NCBI RefSeq assembly: GCF_009738225.1
Contig: NZ_CP018187.1
Location: 2,180,501 to 2,244,500 of the forward strand
Direction: 5' to 3'
Origin: Streptococcus salivarius
Lineage (GTDB): Bacteria > Bacillota > Bacilli > Lactobacillales > Streptococcaceae
DNA: 64,000 nt
Within the stretch, counting starts at the first letter, position 1; each line of letters opens with the position of its first letter. The notes beneath the pieces were generated by a model, which ran no database searches, was not told where the DNA came from, and saw nothing but the letters and a program-made list of their open reading frames with translations. A program made the translations under genes and the position numbers. This document shows, in pieces, positions 1-9,256 of this stretch.

Positions 1-113
1 TTGTCCAACAGGATACACAACTACCTTCTGATGTTAAATCTACACTTTCAAAAAACTATAAAAAAGCCCCTGTAAAAGGCGTTGAACGATACACTGTTTA
101 CGTCCTAAAATAG
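1..113 (+). CDS. C-terminal end of an unidentified protein (partial)
   Basis: An open frame enters from the left edge and closes with TAG, giving about 36 residues ending ...ERYTVYVLK. This is too short to name. The lysine-rich, hydrophilic tail with a final beta-like strand would fit the extracytoplasmic end of a membrane protein, but that is only an impression. The stop is followed within a few bases by a long inverted repeat that could end its transcript. Confidence 0.5.
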   Translation, partial: VQQDTQLPSDVKSTLSKNYKKAPVKGVERYTVYVLK

Positions 114-116
114 GTC

Positions 117-175
117 AAAAAATCAATATATAGTGGTTGAGATAAAAATATACCACAATATATTGATTTTTTTTT
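117..175 (+). terminator. Long AT-rich hairpin with T-run; overlaps NrdR boxes
   Basis: Two roughly 20-base arms (117-137 and 152-172) pair with one mismatch around a 14-base loop, and a run of T follows. It can terminate the upstream gene. Both arms also contain the NrdR-box core, so the DNA may have two jobs. Confidence 0.6.
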
Positions 176-190
176 GCCTAGTGCTATAAT
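124..190 (+). promoter_or_regulatory. nrdDG promoter with two NrdR-type boxes
   Basis: CAATATATAG (124-133) and CAATATATTG (156-165) both fit the core CwATATaTwG known for the NrdR repressor of ribonucleotide reductase genes. They lie 32 bp apart, about three helical turns, which is the tandem spacing expected for NrdR. A TATAAT at 185-190 and a TTGATT at 163-168 (16-bp spacer) form a promoter whose -35 overlaps the second box. The sequence therefore supports repression of nrdD by NrdR. The nrdR gene is not in the window. Confidence 0.7.
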
Positions 191-211
191 TAGTAACGAG
201 GTGATTTTTAG

Positions 212-2416
212 ATGATTACATTAGAAAAAGAAATGGTTACAATCAACCCTGATATCAAAGTCATCAAACGTGATGGTCGTATGGTTGTCTTTGATTCAAG
301 TAAAATATATGAAGCTATTCTCAAAGCGAGTGAAGCTATTACACCTATCACACCCTTAATTGAAGCAAAATTGGAGGGAATTGCCAACCGTATTGTTGCT
401 GAAATTAATGACCGCTTCACTCAAAATATCAAAATATATGAAATCCAAAGCATTGTAGAGCATGAGTTACTCGAAGCTAACGAATATGCTATCGCTCAAG
501 AATATATTAACTATCGTACCAAACGTGATTTTGAGCGTTCTCAGGCTACTGACATCAATTTCACCATCAGTAAACTTGTTAATAAAGATCAAGCTGTTGT
601 TCATGAAAATGCTAATAAAGATAGCGACCTTTACAATACACAACGTGATCTAACCGCAGGAATTGTCGGAAAGTCTGTAGGACTTAAGATGCTTCCTCCA
701 CACGTGGCAAATGCTCATCAAAAAGGAGATATCCATTTCCACGATTTAGACTACAGCCCCTACACACCTATGACCAACTGTTGTTTGATTGACTTCAAAG
801 GCATGTTGGCAAATGGTTTTAAAATTGGTAACGCTGAAGTTGAGAGTCCTAAATCCATTCAAACTGCAACAGCACAAATTTCACAAATCATCGCAAATGT
901 TGCCTCTAGTCAATATGGTGGATGTACTGCAGACCGAATCGATGAGTTTTTAGCTCCTTACGCAGAACTTAACTACAAAAAACACTTAGCTGATGCTAAA
1001 GAGTGGGTAGCTGAAGAAAAACGTGAAGATTATGCACGCGCCAAAACGCGTAAAGATATCTACGATGCTATGCAATCTCTTGAATATGAGATTAATACGC
1101 TTTTCACTTCAAATGGACAGACTCCCTTTACCTCTCTAGGTTTCGGTTTGGGAACAAGCTGGTTTGAGCGTGAAATCCAAAAGGCTATCCTACAAGTTCG
1201 TATTTTAGGACTTGGCTCCGAACACCGTACAGCTATTTTCCCTAAACTGATTTTTACCTTAAAACGTGGACTTAACTTAGAGCCTAGCTCACCTAACTAC
1301 GATATTAAGCAACTAGCTCTTGAATGTGCAACAAAGCGTATGTACCCGGATGTCCTATCATATGACAAAGTCATTGAATTGACGGGTTCCTTCAAGGCTC
1401 CTATGGGATGTCGTTCCTTCCTACAGGGGTGGAAGGATGAAAATGGTGTTGAAGTTAATTCTGGACGAATGAATCTGGGGGTTGTAACCCTTAATCTTCC
1501 TCGAATTGCCCTAGAATCTAAGGGAGACCAAGATAAATTTTGGGAAATTTTTGAAGAAAGAATGGGAATTGCCAAAGATGCACTCGTCTATCGAGTTGAA
1601 CGTGTCAAAGAAGCTACACCTGCTAATGCGCCTATACTTTATCAGTATGGGGCCTTTGGCCAACGTCTAGGTAAATTCGACAATGTAGATCAACTCTTCA
1701 AACATCGCCGTGCAACCGTATCACTTGGTTATATTGGGCTTTATGAAGTAGCATCTGTTTTTTATGGTAGTGACTGGGAGACAAATCTAGAAGCCAAGGC
1801 ATTTACTTTAAATATCGTAAAAGCTATGAAAAATGCTTGTGAAGGTTGGTCTGACGAATATGATTATCATTTCTCTGTTTATTCAACACCATCAGAAAGT
1901 TTGACTGATCGCTTCTGTCGTTTGGATACCGAAAAATTCGGTGTCGTGACTGATATCACAGATAAAGAATATTACACCAACTCTTTCCACTACGATGTTC
2001 GTAAAAATCCAACACCATTTGAAAAATTAGAATTCGAAAAAGCTTACCCAGAAGCTGGCGCAACTGGTGGATTCATCCATTATTGTGAATATCCAGTCCT
2101 CCAGCAAAACCCTAAAGCACTCGAAGCTGTCTGGGACTTTGCTTATGACCGTGTCGGTTATCTTGGAACGAATACTCCAATAGATAAATGCTACAAGTGT
2201 GACTTTGAAGGGGACTTCACCCCAACAGAACGTGGATTCATGTGTCCTAACTGTGGCAACACAGATCCTAAAACAGTTGATGTTGTCAAACGTACTTGCG
2301 GTTATCTAGGAAATCCACAGGCACGCCCAATGGTTAAAGGACGCCACAAAGAAATCTCAGCTCGAGTCAAACACATGAACGGTTCAACCATAAAATATGA
2401 AGGTAAACACCTTTAA
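212..2416 (+). CDS. nrdD: Anaerobic ribonucleoside-triphosphate reductase, large subunit
   Basis: This 734-residue protein has class III reductase features. An N-terminal ATP-cone starts near VIKRDGR, two Cys pairs near the C-terminus (CYKC and CPNC) form the zinc site, and the glycyl-radical motif RTCGYLG sits at about residues 694-700. It reduces ribonucleoside triphosphates to deoxy forms without oxygen, using formate as reductant in this class. The radical on the motif glycine is installed by NrdG, encoded just downstream. GAGGTG at 199-204 sets the first ATG; a later in-frame ATG has no such site. Length is normal for the family and the gene is intact. Two NrdR boxes lie at the promoter. 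Confidence 0.97.
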   Translation: MITLEKEMVTINPDIKVIKRDGRMVVFDSSKIYEAILKASEAITPITPLIEAKLEGIANRIVAEINDRFTQNIKIYEIQSIVEHELLEANEYAIAQEYINYRTKRDFERSQATDINFTISKLVNKDQAVVHENANKDSDLYNTQRDLTAGIVGKSVGLKMLPPHVANAHQKGDIHFHDLDYSPYTPMTNCCLIDFKGMLANGFKIGNAEVESPKSIQTATAQISQIIANVASSQYGGCTADRIDEFLAPYAELNYKKHLADAKEWVAEEKREDYARAKTRKDIYDAMQSLEYEINTLFTSNGQTPFTSLGFGLGTSWFEREIQKAILQVRILGLGSEHRTAIFPKLIFTLKRGLNLEPSSPNYDIKQLALECATKRMYPDVLSYDKVIELTGSFKAPMGCRSFLQGWKDENGVEVNSGRMNLGVVTLNLPRIALESKGDQDKFWEIFEERMGIAKDALVYRVERVKEATPANAPILYQYGAFGQRLGKFDNVDQLFKHRRATVSLGYIGLYEVASVFYGSDWETNLEAKAFTLNIVKAMKNACEGWSDEYDYHFSVYSTPSESLTDRFCRLDTEKFGVVTDITDKEYYTNSFHYDVRKNPTPFEKLEFEKAYPEAGATGGFIHYCEYPVLQQNPKALEAVWDFAYDRVGYLGTNTPIDKCYKCDFEGDFTPTERGFMCPNCGNTDPKTVDVVKRTCGYLGNPQARPMVKGRHKEISARVKHMNGSTIKYEGKHL

Positions 2417-2505
2417 TACGACCTAGAATACATTATAATAAACTAGAAGCAGCTGGATGATACCTTCCAACTGCTTTGCTTATTTCATTTTTAGAAAGGA
2501 ATATT

Positions 2506-2637
2506 ATGGGAAAATATCAATTAGATTATAAAGGTATGCAACAAGTGGAACGTTACCACGAAAAAAATGCAACCGTCAAAAATGATAAAAAAGCACGTGT
2601 CCAAGCCCTTTTGAAAAAAGCTGGAAAGAAGAAGTAA
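2506..2637 (+). CDS. Small basic protein in the nrd operon
   Basis: A 43-codon ORF (MGKYQLDYKG...LKKAGKKK) with an AGAAAGGA ribosome site upstream. It ends one base before the start of the acetyltransferase gene, so the two are almost certainly co-transcribed. The product is about one third lysine/arginine, has no membrane segment, and could bind nucleic acid. I do not recognise a named family. A small ORF between nrdD and nrdG is common in streptococci, so I take it as real. Confidence 0.75.
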   Translation: MGKYQLDYKGMQQVERYHEKNATVKNDKKARVQALLKKAGKKK

Positions 2638-2638
2638 T

Positions 2639-3139
2639 ATGATTTTACGCCGTCCAAGTCAAACAGATAAAGAAGCTATCTTAGAGATGATGGCTGAATT
2701 TGAAAGGGAGCAAGCTGCTCATGATGGTGGATTTTGGAACGCCTACAATTTTGTTTATGAAGAGTGGCTAGAAGAAAATCTTCAAGCGGAAGCGGGACTC
2801 AATATTCCTGAAAACTGGGTTCCTGCTATCCAGCTAGTTAGTTTTGACGAAGCAGGCCAGGCTCTTGGCTTTCTCAACCTTCGTCTCCGATTAAATGACT
2901 ACTTACTAGAAAAAGGGGGCCATATCGGCTACTCTATCCGTCCATCCGAACGAGGAAAGGGTTATGCGAAAGAATCTCTCCGTCAAGGCTTACAAATAGC
3001 TAAAGAAAAGAATATTCATCGTGTTCTGGTCACTTGTAGTATCAAGAATCCTGCTAGCCGAGCTGTTATATTAGCCAACGGTGGTCAGTTGGAGGACATT
3101 CGCCATGAAACTGAGCGCTATTGGATAGATTTGGAGTAG
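2639..3139 (+). CDS. GNAT-family N-acetyltransferase
   Basis: This 166-residue protein shows the GNAT core: an acetyl-CoA binding loop at RPSERGKGYAKESL (Q/RxxGxG/A type, about residues 101-114), preceded by a strand with HIGYSIR and followed by a helix and a VTCSIKNPASRAVI segment. It probably transfers acetyl from acetyl-CoA to an amine; the substrate cannot be read from sequence. It sits inside the nrdD-nrdG operon, one base after the small ORF and five bases before nrdG. This arrangement is typical of streptococci, but a role in ribonucleotide reduction is not established. Confidence 0.88.
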   Translation: MILRRPSQTDKEAILEMMAEFEREQAAHDGGFWNAYNFVYEEWLEENLQAEAGLNIPENWVPAIQLVSFDEAGQALGFLNLRLRLNDYLLEKGGHIGYSIRPSERGKGYAKESLRQGLQIAKEKNIHRVLVTCSIKNPASRAVILANGGQLEDIRHETERYWIDLE

Positions 3140-3143
3140 AATC

Positions 3144-3749
3144 ATGACATGGAATACACCAAAACCACAGGAATGGAAGTCTGAAGAGCTTAGCCTAGGA
3201 CGCATTATTGACTACAAAGCTTTTAATTTCGTTGATGGTGAAGGCGTACGTAACTCCCTTTACGTCTCTGGTTGCATGTTTCATTGCGAGGGATGCTATA
3301 ACGCTGCCACTTGGTCCTTTAAGGCAGGAATTCCCTATACTAAAGAACTTGAAGAACAAATCATGAGGGATCTAGCTCAACCTTACGTACAAGGTCTCAC
3401 GCTACTTGGTGGTGAACCCTTCCTAAACACAGGAATTCTCATTCCCTTAGTCAAACGCATTCGTAAGGAACTCCCGGAAAAAGATATCTGGTCTTGGACT
3501 GGGTATACTTGGGAGGAGTTGATGCTTGAAACCCCTGATAAACTAGAACTTCTTCAACTCGTTGATATTCTCGTTGACGGCCGCTTTGACATCACTAAAA
3601 AGAATCTTATGCTCCAGTTTCGAGGATCATCTAATCAACGTATTATTGATGTCAAAAAATCTCTTGATCAAGGAGCAGTCGTTATTTGGGACAAACTAAA
3701 TGACGGTCAAACTAACTATGAACAAGTTGATCGTAAAGATATGCTATAA
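3144..3749 (+). CDS. nrdG: Anaerobic ribonucleotide reductase activating protein (radical SAM)
   Basis: The 201-residue protein carries the radical-SAM triad C44-xxx-C48-xx-C51 in SGCMFHCEGC. This binds a 4Fe-4S cluster and S-adenosylmethionine to place the glycyl radical on NrdD. The following LLGGEPF is the GGE SAM-contact motif. It overlaps no neighbour, follows the acetyltransferase by four bases, and ends immediately before a strong terminator, so it is the last gene of the nrdD operon. Length is at the upper end for this family. Activity requires anaerobiosis because the cluster is oxygen-labile. Confidence 0.95.
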   Translation: MTWNTPKPQEWKSEELSLGRIIDYKAFNFVDGEGVRNSLYVSGCMFHCEGCYNAATWSFKAGIPYTKELEEQIMRDLAQPYVQGLTLLGGEPFLNTGILIPLVKRIRKELPEKDIWSWTGYTWEELMLETPDKLELLQLVDILVDGRFDITKKNLMLQFRGSSNQRIIDVKKSLDQGAVVIWDKLNDGQTNYEQVDRKDML

Positions 3750-3750
3750 G

Positions 3751-3781
3751 AAAAAGTCTGAGTTGATAACTCAGACTTTTT
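3751..3781. terminator. Bidirectional terminator between nrdG and yaaA
   Basis: Perfect 14-bp stem (3751-3764 with 3768-3781), three-base loop, A-run on the left and T-run on the right. The stop codon of the converging yaaA gene begins in the right arm, so the hairpin can serve both transcripts. Confidence 0.85.
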
Positions 3782-4512
3782 TAGACGATTTTAACAAAAA
3801 CTAGCTCATTGTTAGAGGATAAATCCTCACGATAGTTAAAATCATCAAAAGACAATTTTCGTAAAGCATTAATCGTTTGACAATTCTCCTCCATAACAGC
3901 TGTCAAAAAAGCCCCTCTTGCCTTTTTGGAGATCGTAGAGTGAGTCTTAAGAACCCCATTGCGGTCTTCCATAAAGCTAACCGTGAATAACTGCTTACGA
4001 AGAGTTGGACTAAAAACATCCTCAAATTCACTTGAAAGTAAAGAAACAACTGGAGCTTGACTCTCCTCTAGAAATTGGTCATATTCAGCACGCCAATAGT
4101 TTTTTAAGGACTGACCATTAACCTTGATCTTCGTATGAAAATCATGACGATGTTCTTGAATCGGATAAAAAGCGGGAATAATCCCATAAAAGGAAGATGT
4201 GATGAATACTTGTTGGCCTAAGAAATCTTTTTCATATGTGGATAAGTCACTACGTTTGATGTGACGATACATCAGTCCATTAAAAAGCTCGACAGCCGGA
4301 TAGTTCTTCGCTTCTCCAGACAAAATCGCAGCCCAGCGCTGCTTCTCTTTCTCAGCCTGCTCAGGCTTTATTTTATAAGCTGTGGACAATTCATCTGTGG
4401 ATAATTTTGCCATTTCAGTTAGGATAGCCGCACTCTTTTCAGATAATTTTTGAGACGGAACTTCCTTACTGGCCTTCATTTCTTTTGCGGTTGGAATTAA
4501 AAATCTAATCAT
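3781..4512 (-). CDS. yaaA: Peroxide stress protein YaaA family (DUF328/UPF0246)
   Basis: The 243-residue protein has the family start MIRFLIPTAKEM, the LFNGLMYRHI segment in the middle and the conserved ITSSFYGIIPAFYPIQEHRHDF region. In E. coli the YaaA family lowers free iron during hydrogen peroxide stress and binds DNA; that role is known from the family and not shown here. It is transcribed alone, convergent with nrdG and sharing its terminator. Do not confuse it with the S4-domain gene next to recF, which carries the same name in Bacillus. Confidence 0.88.
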   Translation of the reverse strand: MIRFLIPTAKEMKASKEVPSQKLSEKSAAILTEMAKLSTDELSTAYKIKPEQAEKEKQRWAAILSGEAKNYPAVELFNGLMYRHIKRSDLSTYEKDFLGQQVFITSSFYGIIPAFYPIQEHRHDFHTKIKVNGQSLKNYWRAEYDQFLEESQAPVVSLLSSEFEDVFSPTLRKQLFTVSFMEDRNGVLKTHSTISKKARGAFLTAVMEENCQTINALRKLSFDDFNYREDLSSNNELVFVKIV

Positions 4513-4561
4513 ACTGATATTGTAAAGTCAAGCAAGCATTTCGTCAAGAATTCTATCCAAC

Positions 4562-4598
4562 AAAAAAGAAGCTAACGTTCGTCAACTTTCTTTTTTTG
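4562..4598 (-). terminator. Terminator of the aspS-yitT unit
   Basis: Hairpin read on the minus strand: AAAAAAGAAAGTTGAC pairs with GTTAGCTTCTTTTTT through two G-U pairs and ends in a T-run, directly after the stop of the YitT gene. Confidence 0.7.
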
Positions 4599-5540
4599 TT
4601 AGTCATCTAAATCAACAAAACGACCTAGAATATGTACATTTTCTGCAATGGAGACAAAAGCTTTAGGGTCTGCTTTTCTCATATAATGCTTGAAGTCAGT
4701 ATACTCTTCACGCGTAATAATCGCCAATAATACGGCTTTCTTTTCGTGATTATATGTTCCTTCCGCATCATTAATCAACGTTACTCCACGGTGGAGTTTC
4801 TTCTGGATCATTCGTACAACTGGATCTGGATTACTTGTAACAATCATAGCCTGCATTTTCTTTTGTTTAGTGAAAATCGCATCCGTTACTCGACTAGAAA
4901 CAAAAATCGTAACCATTGAATAGAGAGCGTATTTCCAACCAAAAAGAATGCCCGCAAAAACCATGATAATCCCATTGACAATCAAGGAGATATTACCAAC
5001 ATCACGGCCTGTTTTCTTACGAATAGTGAGGCTAACGATATCCGTCCCTCCGCTAGAGATACGAGATTTTAAACCGAAACCAATCCCTGTTCCCATGACC
5101 AAACCACCAAAGATAGCATTGATCAAAGGATCCTCTGTCAAGGTTACATGTGGCATCACCTGAATAAAAAGGGAACTCATCGTTACTGTAATGAAGGTAA
5201 AGATAGTAAATTTATGGCCAATCTTATACCAAGCCAAAATCAAGAGAGGGATATTAATCGCGTAGAAAGTCAATGATACTGGTATCTCAAAGCCCAAAGT
5301 TCTAACACTCAATGCCGATAAAACCTGTGCCAAACCTGTCGCTCCACTGGAGTAAACATGTCCAGGTTGAAAAAAGAAATTAACGGCGATTGACGATAAG
5401 AGCCCATAAAGTAAAGACGCTGAGACTTTTTCAGTATACTTTTCACGGGAAATACTACGAACAGCCTGCAAAACGCCCATTCTCTTCGCAGACTTTTTCG
5501 CTACAAATTTAACATGTTTATGAAGAGGTGCTTTATTCAT
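4599..5540 (-). CDS. YitT family membrane protein (DUF161-DUF2179)
   Basis: The protein has 313 residues. A basic N-terminal tail (about 45 residues) is followed by five or six hydrophobic segments typical of YitT_membrane, including the Gly-rich [24 protein letters not shown] repeat region. A soluble C-terminal DUF2179 domain (from about residue 225) follows. Members are of unknown function; they may be transporters, and the C-terminal domain resembles ACT/PII-like ligand sensors. The start overlaps the last 8 bases of aspS, so translation is probably coupled. Several paralogues are usual in Firmicutes, so no gene name is assigned. Confidence 0.88.
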   Translation of the reverse strand: MNKAPLHKHVKFVAKKSAKRMGVLQAVRSISREKYTEKVSASLLYGLLSSIAVNFFFQPGHVYSSGATGLAQVLSALSVRTLGFEIPVSLTFYAINIPLLILAWYKIGHKFTIFTFITVTMSSLFIQVMPHVTLTEDPLINAIFGGLVMGTGIGFGLKSRISSGGTDIVSLTIRKKTGRDVGNISLIVNGIIMVFAGILFGWKYALYSMVTIFVSSRVTDAIFTKQKKMQAMIVTSNPDPVVRMIQKKLHRGVTLINDAEGTYNHEKKAVLLAIITREEYTDFKHYMRKADPKAFVSIAENVHILGRFVDLDD

Positions 5541-7284
5541 TTTCTAAATCTACATGAAGGGCAAGTTCTTCCAACTGTTTATCAGCCACAAGACTTGGAG
5601 CCTGAGTCATAGGATCTGATGCTTTATTATTTTTAGGGAAGGCAATCACTTCACGGATATTATCTTTACCTGCAAGAAGCATAACAAAACGGTCAAGACC
5701 GATAGCCAAACCACCATGTGGTGGGAAACCATAGTCCATAGCTTCAAGAAGGAATCCAAATTGCTCGTAGGCTGATTCTTCAGAGAAGCCAAGGGCTTTC
5801 AACATACGTTCCTGTAGGTCTTTATGATTGATACGTAGACTACCCCCACCAAGCTCATAACCATTCAAGACAATATCATAAGCCACAGCACGAACCTTGG
5901 AAAGATCACCTTCAAGCTCTGCTACAGAATCTTCTGTTGGCAAAGTAAATGGGTGGTGAGCAGACATATAGCGTCCTTCTTCTTCAGACCACTCAAACAT
6001 TGGCCAATCGACAACCCAAAGGAAGTTGAACTTAGTATTGTCAATCATGTCAAGTTCTTTAGCAATCTGATTACGCAAAGCACCAAGTGTGTTATTAGCG
6101 ATTTCAAGAGTATCTGCTACAAAAAGAACTAGATCATTCTCTTCAAGGTGTAAAGCATCTGTCAACTTTTCTTCAATACTTGTCAAGAATTTAGCAACTG
6201 GACCAGCTAGAGCTCCGTCAGTCATCTTAACCCAAGCAAGACCTTTAGCGCCAAATTGTTTGGCAAACTCTGTCAACTTGTCAATGCTTTTACGTGAGTA
6301 TTTGTCTGCATTTCCTTTGACAACAATTGCCTTAACAGCTGGTGCCTCAGCAAACACTTTGAAGTCTACCCCCTTGACAACCTCTGTCAAGTCTTGTAAA
6401 AGCATGTCAAAGCGTGTATCTGGCTTGTCAGAACCATAGTTATTCATGGCATCATCATAAGACATACGTGGAAATGGTAGTGTAACTTCAATACCTTTAG
6501 TTTCTTTCATGACTTTAGCAATCAACCCTTCAGTAATATCTTGGATTTCTTGCTCATTAAGGAATGAGGTTTCCAAGTCAACTTGTGTAAACTCAGGTTG
6601 ACGATCTCCACGCAAATCTTCATCACGGAAACACTTAACAATTTGATAATAACGGTCAAAACCAGCATTCATTAATAATTGTTTAGTGATTTGGGGACTT
6701 TGCGGAAGAGCATAAAAGTGGCCTTGGCTAACACGGCTTGGAACCAAGTAATCACGAGCACCTTCTGGTGTAGATTTTGTCAACATTGGTGTTTCAACAT
6801 CGATAAATTCCAAGTCATCAAGATAATTACGGATGGCGTGAGTTACCTTTGCACGGAGCTTAAAGTTTTCCAACATCTCTGGACGACGAAGATCCAAGTA
6901 GCGGTAACGCATACGTGTATCATCACTAGCCTCAACACCATCTTTGATTTCAAATGGTGTTGTTTTGGCAGTATTAAGGATTTTAAGGTCTTCAACTTTA
7001 AGTTCGACAGCACCTGTAGGCAAGTTATCATTAGCTTGTTCACGCGCTTCAACAGTTCCTGTTACTTCAATAACAAATTCGCTACGCAAGCTCTCAGCTG
7101 TTTCAACCACAGTTGCATCCGCATTCTCAGGGTTAACAACCAACTGCATCAAACCTTCACGGTCACGAAGATCGATGAAAATCAAACCTCCAAGGTTACG
7201 ACGGCGAGATACCCAACCTTTCAAAGTAATAGTAGTTCCGATGTGTTCACTACGAACACGTCCGGCATACATAGAACGTTCCAT
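5533..7284 (-). CDS. aspS: Aspartyl-tRNA synthetase
   Basis: The 583-residue class II synthetase has an N-terminal OB-fold anticodon-binding domain (about 1-110, starting [16 protein letters not shown]) and then the catalytic core. Motif 2 is [16 protein letters not shown], a bacterial GAD insertion lies in the middle, and motif 3 is [16 protein letters not shown] near the C-terminus. It charges tRNA-Asp. The length matches bacterial discriminating or non-discriminating AspRS; the window cannot tell which. An AGAAGTG site precedes the chosen ATG. It is separated from hisS and its partner by about 110 bp and overlaps the downstream YitT gene. Confidence 0.97.
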   Translation of the reverse strand: MERSMYAGRVRSEHIGTTITLKGWVSRRRNLGGLIFIDLRDREGLMQLVVNPENADATVVETAESLRSEFVIEVTGTVEAREQANDNLPTGAVELKVEDLKILNTAKTTPFEIKDGVEASDDTRMRYRYLDLRRPEMLENFKLRAKVTHAIRNYLDDLEFIDVETPMLTKSTPEGARDYLVPSRVSQGHFYALPQSPQITKQLLMNAGFDRYYQIVKCFRDEDLRGDRQPEFTQVDLETSFLNEQEIQDITEGLIAKVMKETKGIEVTLPFPRMSYDDAMNNYGSDKPDTRFDMLLQDLTEVVKGVDFKVFAEAPAVKAIVVKGNADKYSRKSIDKLTEFAKQFGAKGLAWVKMTDGALAGPVAKFLTSIEEKLTDALHLEENDLVLFVADTLEIANNTLGALRNQIAKELDMIDNTKFNFLWVVDWPMFEWSEEEGRYMSAHHPFTLPTEDSVAELEGDLSKVRAVAYDIVLNGYELGGGSLRINHKDLQERMLKALGFSEESAYEQFGFLLEAMDYGFPPHGGLAIGLDRFVMLLAGKDNIREVIAFPKNNKASDPMTQAPSLVADKQLEELALHVDLENE

Positions 7285-7393
7285 AAATACACTTCTTTCG
7301 TTAATTTTTTAGTCTTAACTATTATAGCAAAAAGCCCATCAAAACCCCACCCATTTCAGGTTAGAATTTTAATAGACTTTCTTTTTTATCAAA

Positions 7394-7816
7394 CTATTTG
7401 CCAAATTGTTTCAACAAATCACTAGTATCCACGTAATCTTCAGCAAACTCTTCAAAATCTTCAAAACGATAATCAGCTGTTTCTAAGTCAAGTAAACTAT
7501 TCCAGCGGAAACCGTAAACATCTTCAATGATAACACTAAGTTCATCAGTTTCCTCGTCTACCTGCCATCCCAAATAACGTTCCTGAGTTTCAAAACTCAA
7601 GACTACATCTTGACAATCTTGACGCCAAACTTGACCAAGTAATTGCTGACACATCGCATGATCACTTGCAGGCTCATCATTAAACCAAGTAATTTCATGC
7701 TTATCAAGAAAAGCAATCAACTGCCAAAACTGTTGTTGGAAACGAATAGGCATACTACGATCAAAAGCCAAACTAAACTTTTCACTCCGTTTGAGCATAT
7801 CAACTATACTAATCAT
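7394..7816 (-). CDS. Conserved small acidic protein downstream of hisS, function unknown
   Basis: A 140-residue soluble, strongly acidic protein (many Asp/Glu in the last 60 residues, e.g. FEDFEEFAEDYVDTSD) with several Trp and no membrane segment. It begins seven bases after the hisS stop, so it is translated from the same message. I do not recognise a domain. The acidity and size would fit a regulator or chaperone-like factor, but this is a guess. The gene looks intact. Confidence 0.75.
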   Translation of the reverse strand: MISIVDMLKRSEKFSLAFDRSMPIRFQQQFWQLIAFLDKHEITWFNDEPASDHAMCQQLLGQVWRQDCQDVVLSFETQERYLGWQVDEETDELSVIIEDVYGFRWNSLLDLETADYRFEDFEEFAEDYVDTSDLLKQFGK

Positions 7817-7823
7817 ATGCCCC

Positions 7824-9104
7824 CTACTTTTCTAACTGTTTGAGGACTGCTGCAAAGTTCTTAGTTAGCTCTTCGAAACTTACAGTAACTTCCTCACGAG
7901 TAGAATTATTTTTGACATTAACTTGACCTGACTCCACTTCACTCTCACCTAATGTGATAACAGTCTTGGCCTTGAAGGTATCTGCTGACTTGAATTGTGC
8001 CTTAATCTTCCGTCCAAGGTAATCACGTTCAGCTTTAAATCCTTGATAGCGGATAGCTTGAACTAACTCAAGAGCTTTACCATTAGCACCTGAACCAAGT
8101 ACTGCAATGTAAACATCTAGACTTTCTTCCACCGGAAGTTCAATACCTTGTTTATCAAGAACCAAAAGCAAGCGTTCTAAACCAAGTCCAAAACCAAAAC
8201 CAGCTGTTTCTGGACCACCGAAGTATTCAACCAAACTATCGTAACGACCGCCCGCACAGATTGTCAATTCAGAATTATCAATAGTGGTAATAAATTCAAA
8301 AATCGTGTGGTTATAGTAATCAAGACCACGTACCATATTAGTATCAATCACATAAGGAATGTTAAGACTATCGAGCATGGCACGCACTTCGTCAAAGTGC
8401 GCTTGACTTTCGTCATCTAAATAATCAAGAATAGAGGGTGCATTTTCAACTGCAACCTTATCTTCTTTTTCTTTTGAATCGAGTACTCGCAAAGGATTTT
8501 CATCCAAACGGCGTTGACTATCTTTTGATAAAGTATCACGCATTGGTATCAAGTAGTCAATCAAGGCCTGACGATAAGCCAGACGACTCTCAGTATTTCC
8601 AAGGCTATTCAAATGAAGGATAACTTCCTTGATGCCAAGCGTATTAAAGAGTTGGTAGACCATAGCAATGGTTTCAACATCTGTGGCTGGATTTTTTGAT
8701 CCAAAGCACTCTACACCAAGTTGGTGGAACTCACGCAAGCGTCCTGCTTGAGGACGTTCATAACGAAACATTGATCCAATATAATAAACTTTAACGGGTT
8801 TTTGAACCTCTGGCGCAAAGAGTTTATTTTCTACATAAGAGCGTACAACCGGTGCTGTTCCTTCTGGACGAAGTGTGATATGACGGTCTCCCTTATCATG
8901 AAAATCGTACATTTCCTTAGTAACGATGTCAGTTGTATCACCTACTGAACGTGAAATGACCTCGTAATGTTCAAACATAGGTGTACGAATTTCACCATAA
9001 TTGTATTTCTTAAATGTTTCACGTGCAACATTTTCTACGTACTGCCATTTAGCACTATCAGCAGGTAAAATATCCTGCGTTCCCTTAGGTTTTTGAAGCT
9101 TCAT
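7824..9104 (-). CDS. hisS: Histidyl-tRNA synthetase
   Basis: A 426-residue class II synthetase. It starts [14 protein letters not shown] and has motif 2 [16 protein letters not shown], the two HisRS signatures (LDYYNHT and [14 protein letters not shown]) and motif 3 [10 protein letters not shown]. The C-terminal anticodon-binding domain begins at about residue 330. It charges tRNA-His. It heads a two-gene unit with the unknown 140-residue protein. Its leader is only about 70 bp and holds a 7-bp hairpin (CAGGTCT...AGACCTG) but no T-box specifier or T-box sequence, so T-box control is not supported. Confidence 0.97.
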   Translation of the reverse strand: MKLQKPKGTQDILPADSAKWQYVENVARETFKKYNYGEIRTPMFEHYEVISRSVGDTTDIVTKEMYDFHDKGDRHITLRPEGTAPVVRSYVENKLFAPEVQKPVKVYYIGSMFRYERPQAGRLREFHQLGVECFGSKNPATDVETIAMVYQLFNTLGIKEVILHLNSLGNTESRLAYRQALIDYLIPMRDTLSKDSQRRLDENPLRVLDSKEKEDKVAVENAPSILDYLDDESQAHFDEVRAMLDSLNIPYVIDTNMVRGLDYYNHTIFEFITTIDNSELTICAGGRYDSLVEYFGGPETAGFGFGLGLERLLLVLDKQGIELPVEESLDVYIAVLGSGANGKALELVQAIRYQGFKAERDYLGRKIKAQFKSADTFKAKTVITLGESEVESGQVNVKNNSTREEVTVSFEELTKNFAAVLKQLEK

Positions 9105-9115
9105 AATAATGATAC

Positions 9116-9134
9116 AGGTCTCAAATAGACCTGC
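9116..9134 (-). promoter_or_regulatory. Small hairpin in the hisS 5' leader
   Basis: A perfect 7-bp stem, CAGGTCT/AGACCTG with a five-base loop, lies 12-30 bases upstream of the hisS start. It is close enough to affect ribosome loading or message stability. No known family matches it. Confidence 0.35.
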
Positions 9135-9256
9135 CCTCCTTTTCCGTTATTACAGATATAATCACTCTATTCTATCATAATTTACATAGCTTTTGGGAAA
9201 TGGTAGAGGTTTTTTCAACGTAAGAAAGAAACAGACCTCTTGGCCTGCGACAATCA

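Noticed and set aside
7319..7393. Strong aspS promoter
   Set aside because: A TATAAT on the minus strand exists but no acceptable -35 lies 16-18 bp upstream, so it is not listed.
6679..7425. Long plus-strand frame (248 codons) opposite aspS
   Set aside because: It lies entirely against the conserved aspS coding region, has no ribosome site and encodes a low-quality Ser/Phe/Thr-rich product; a shadow frame.
9105..9240. T-box riboswitch upstream of hisS
   Set aside because: The leader is too short and lacks the T-box core sequence and specifier loop; only a small hairpin is present.
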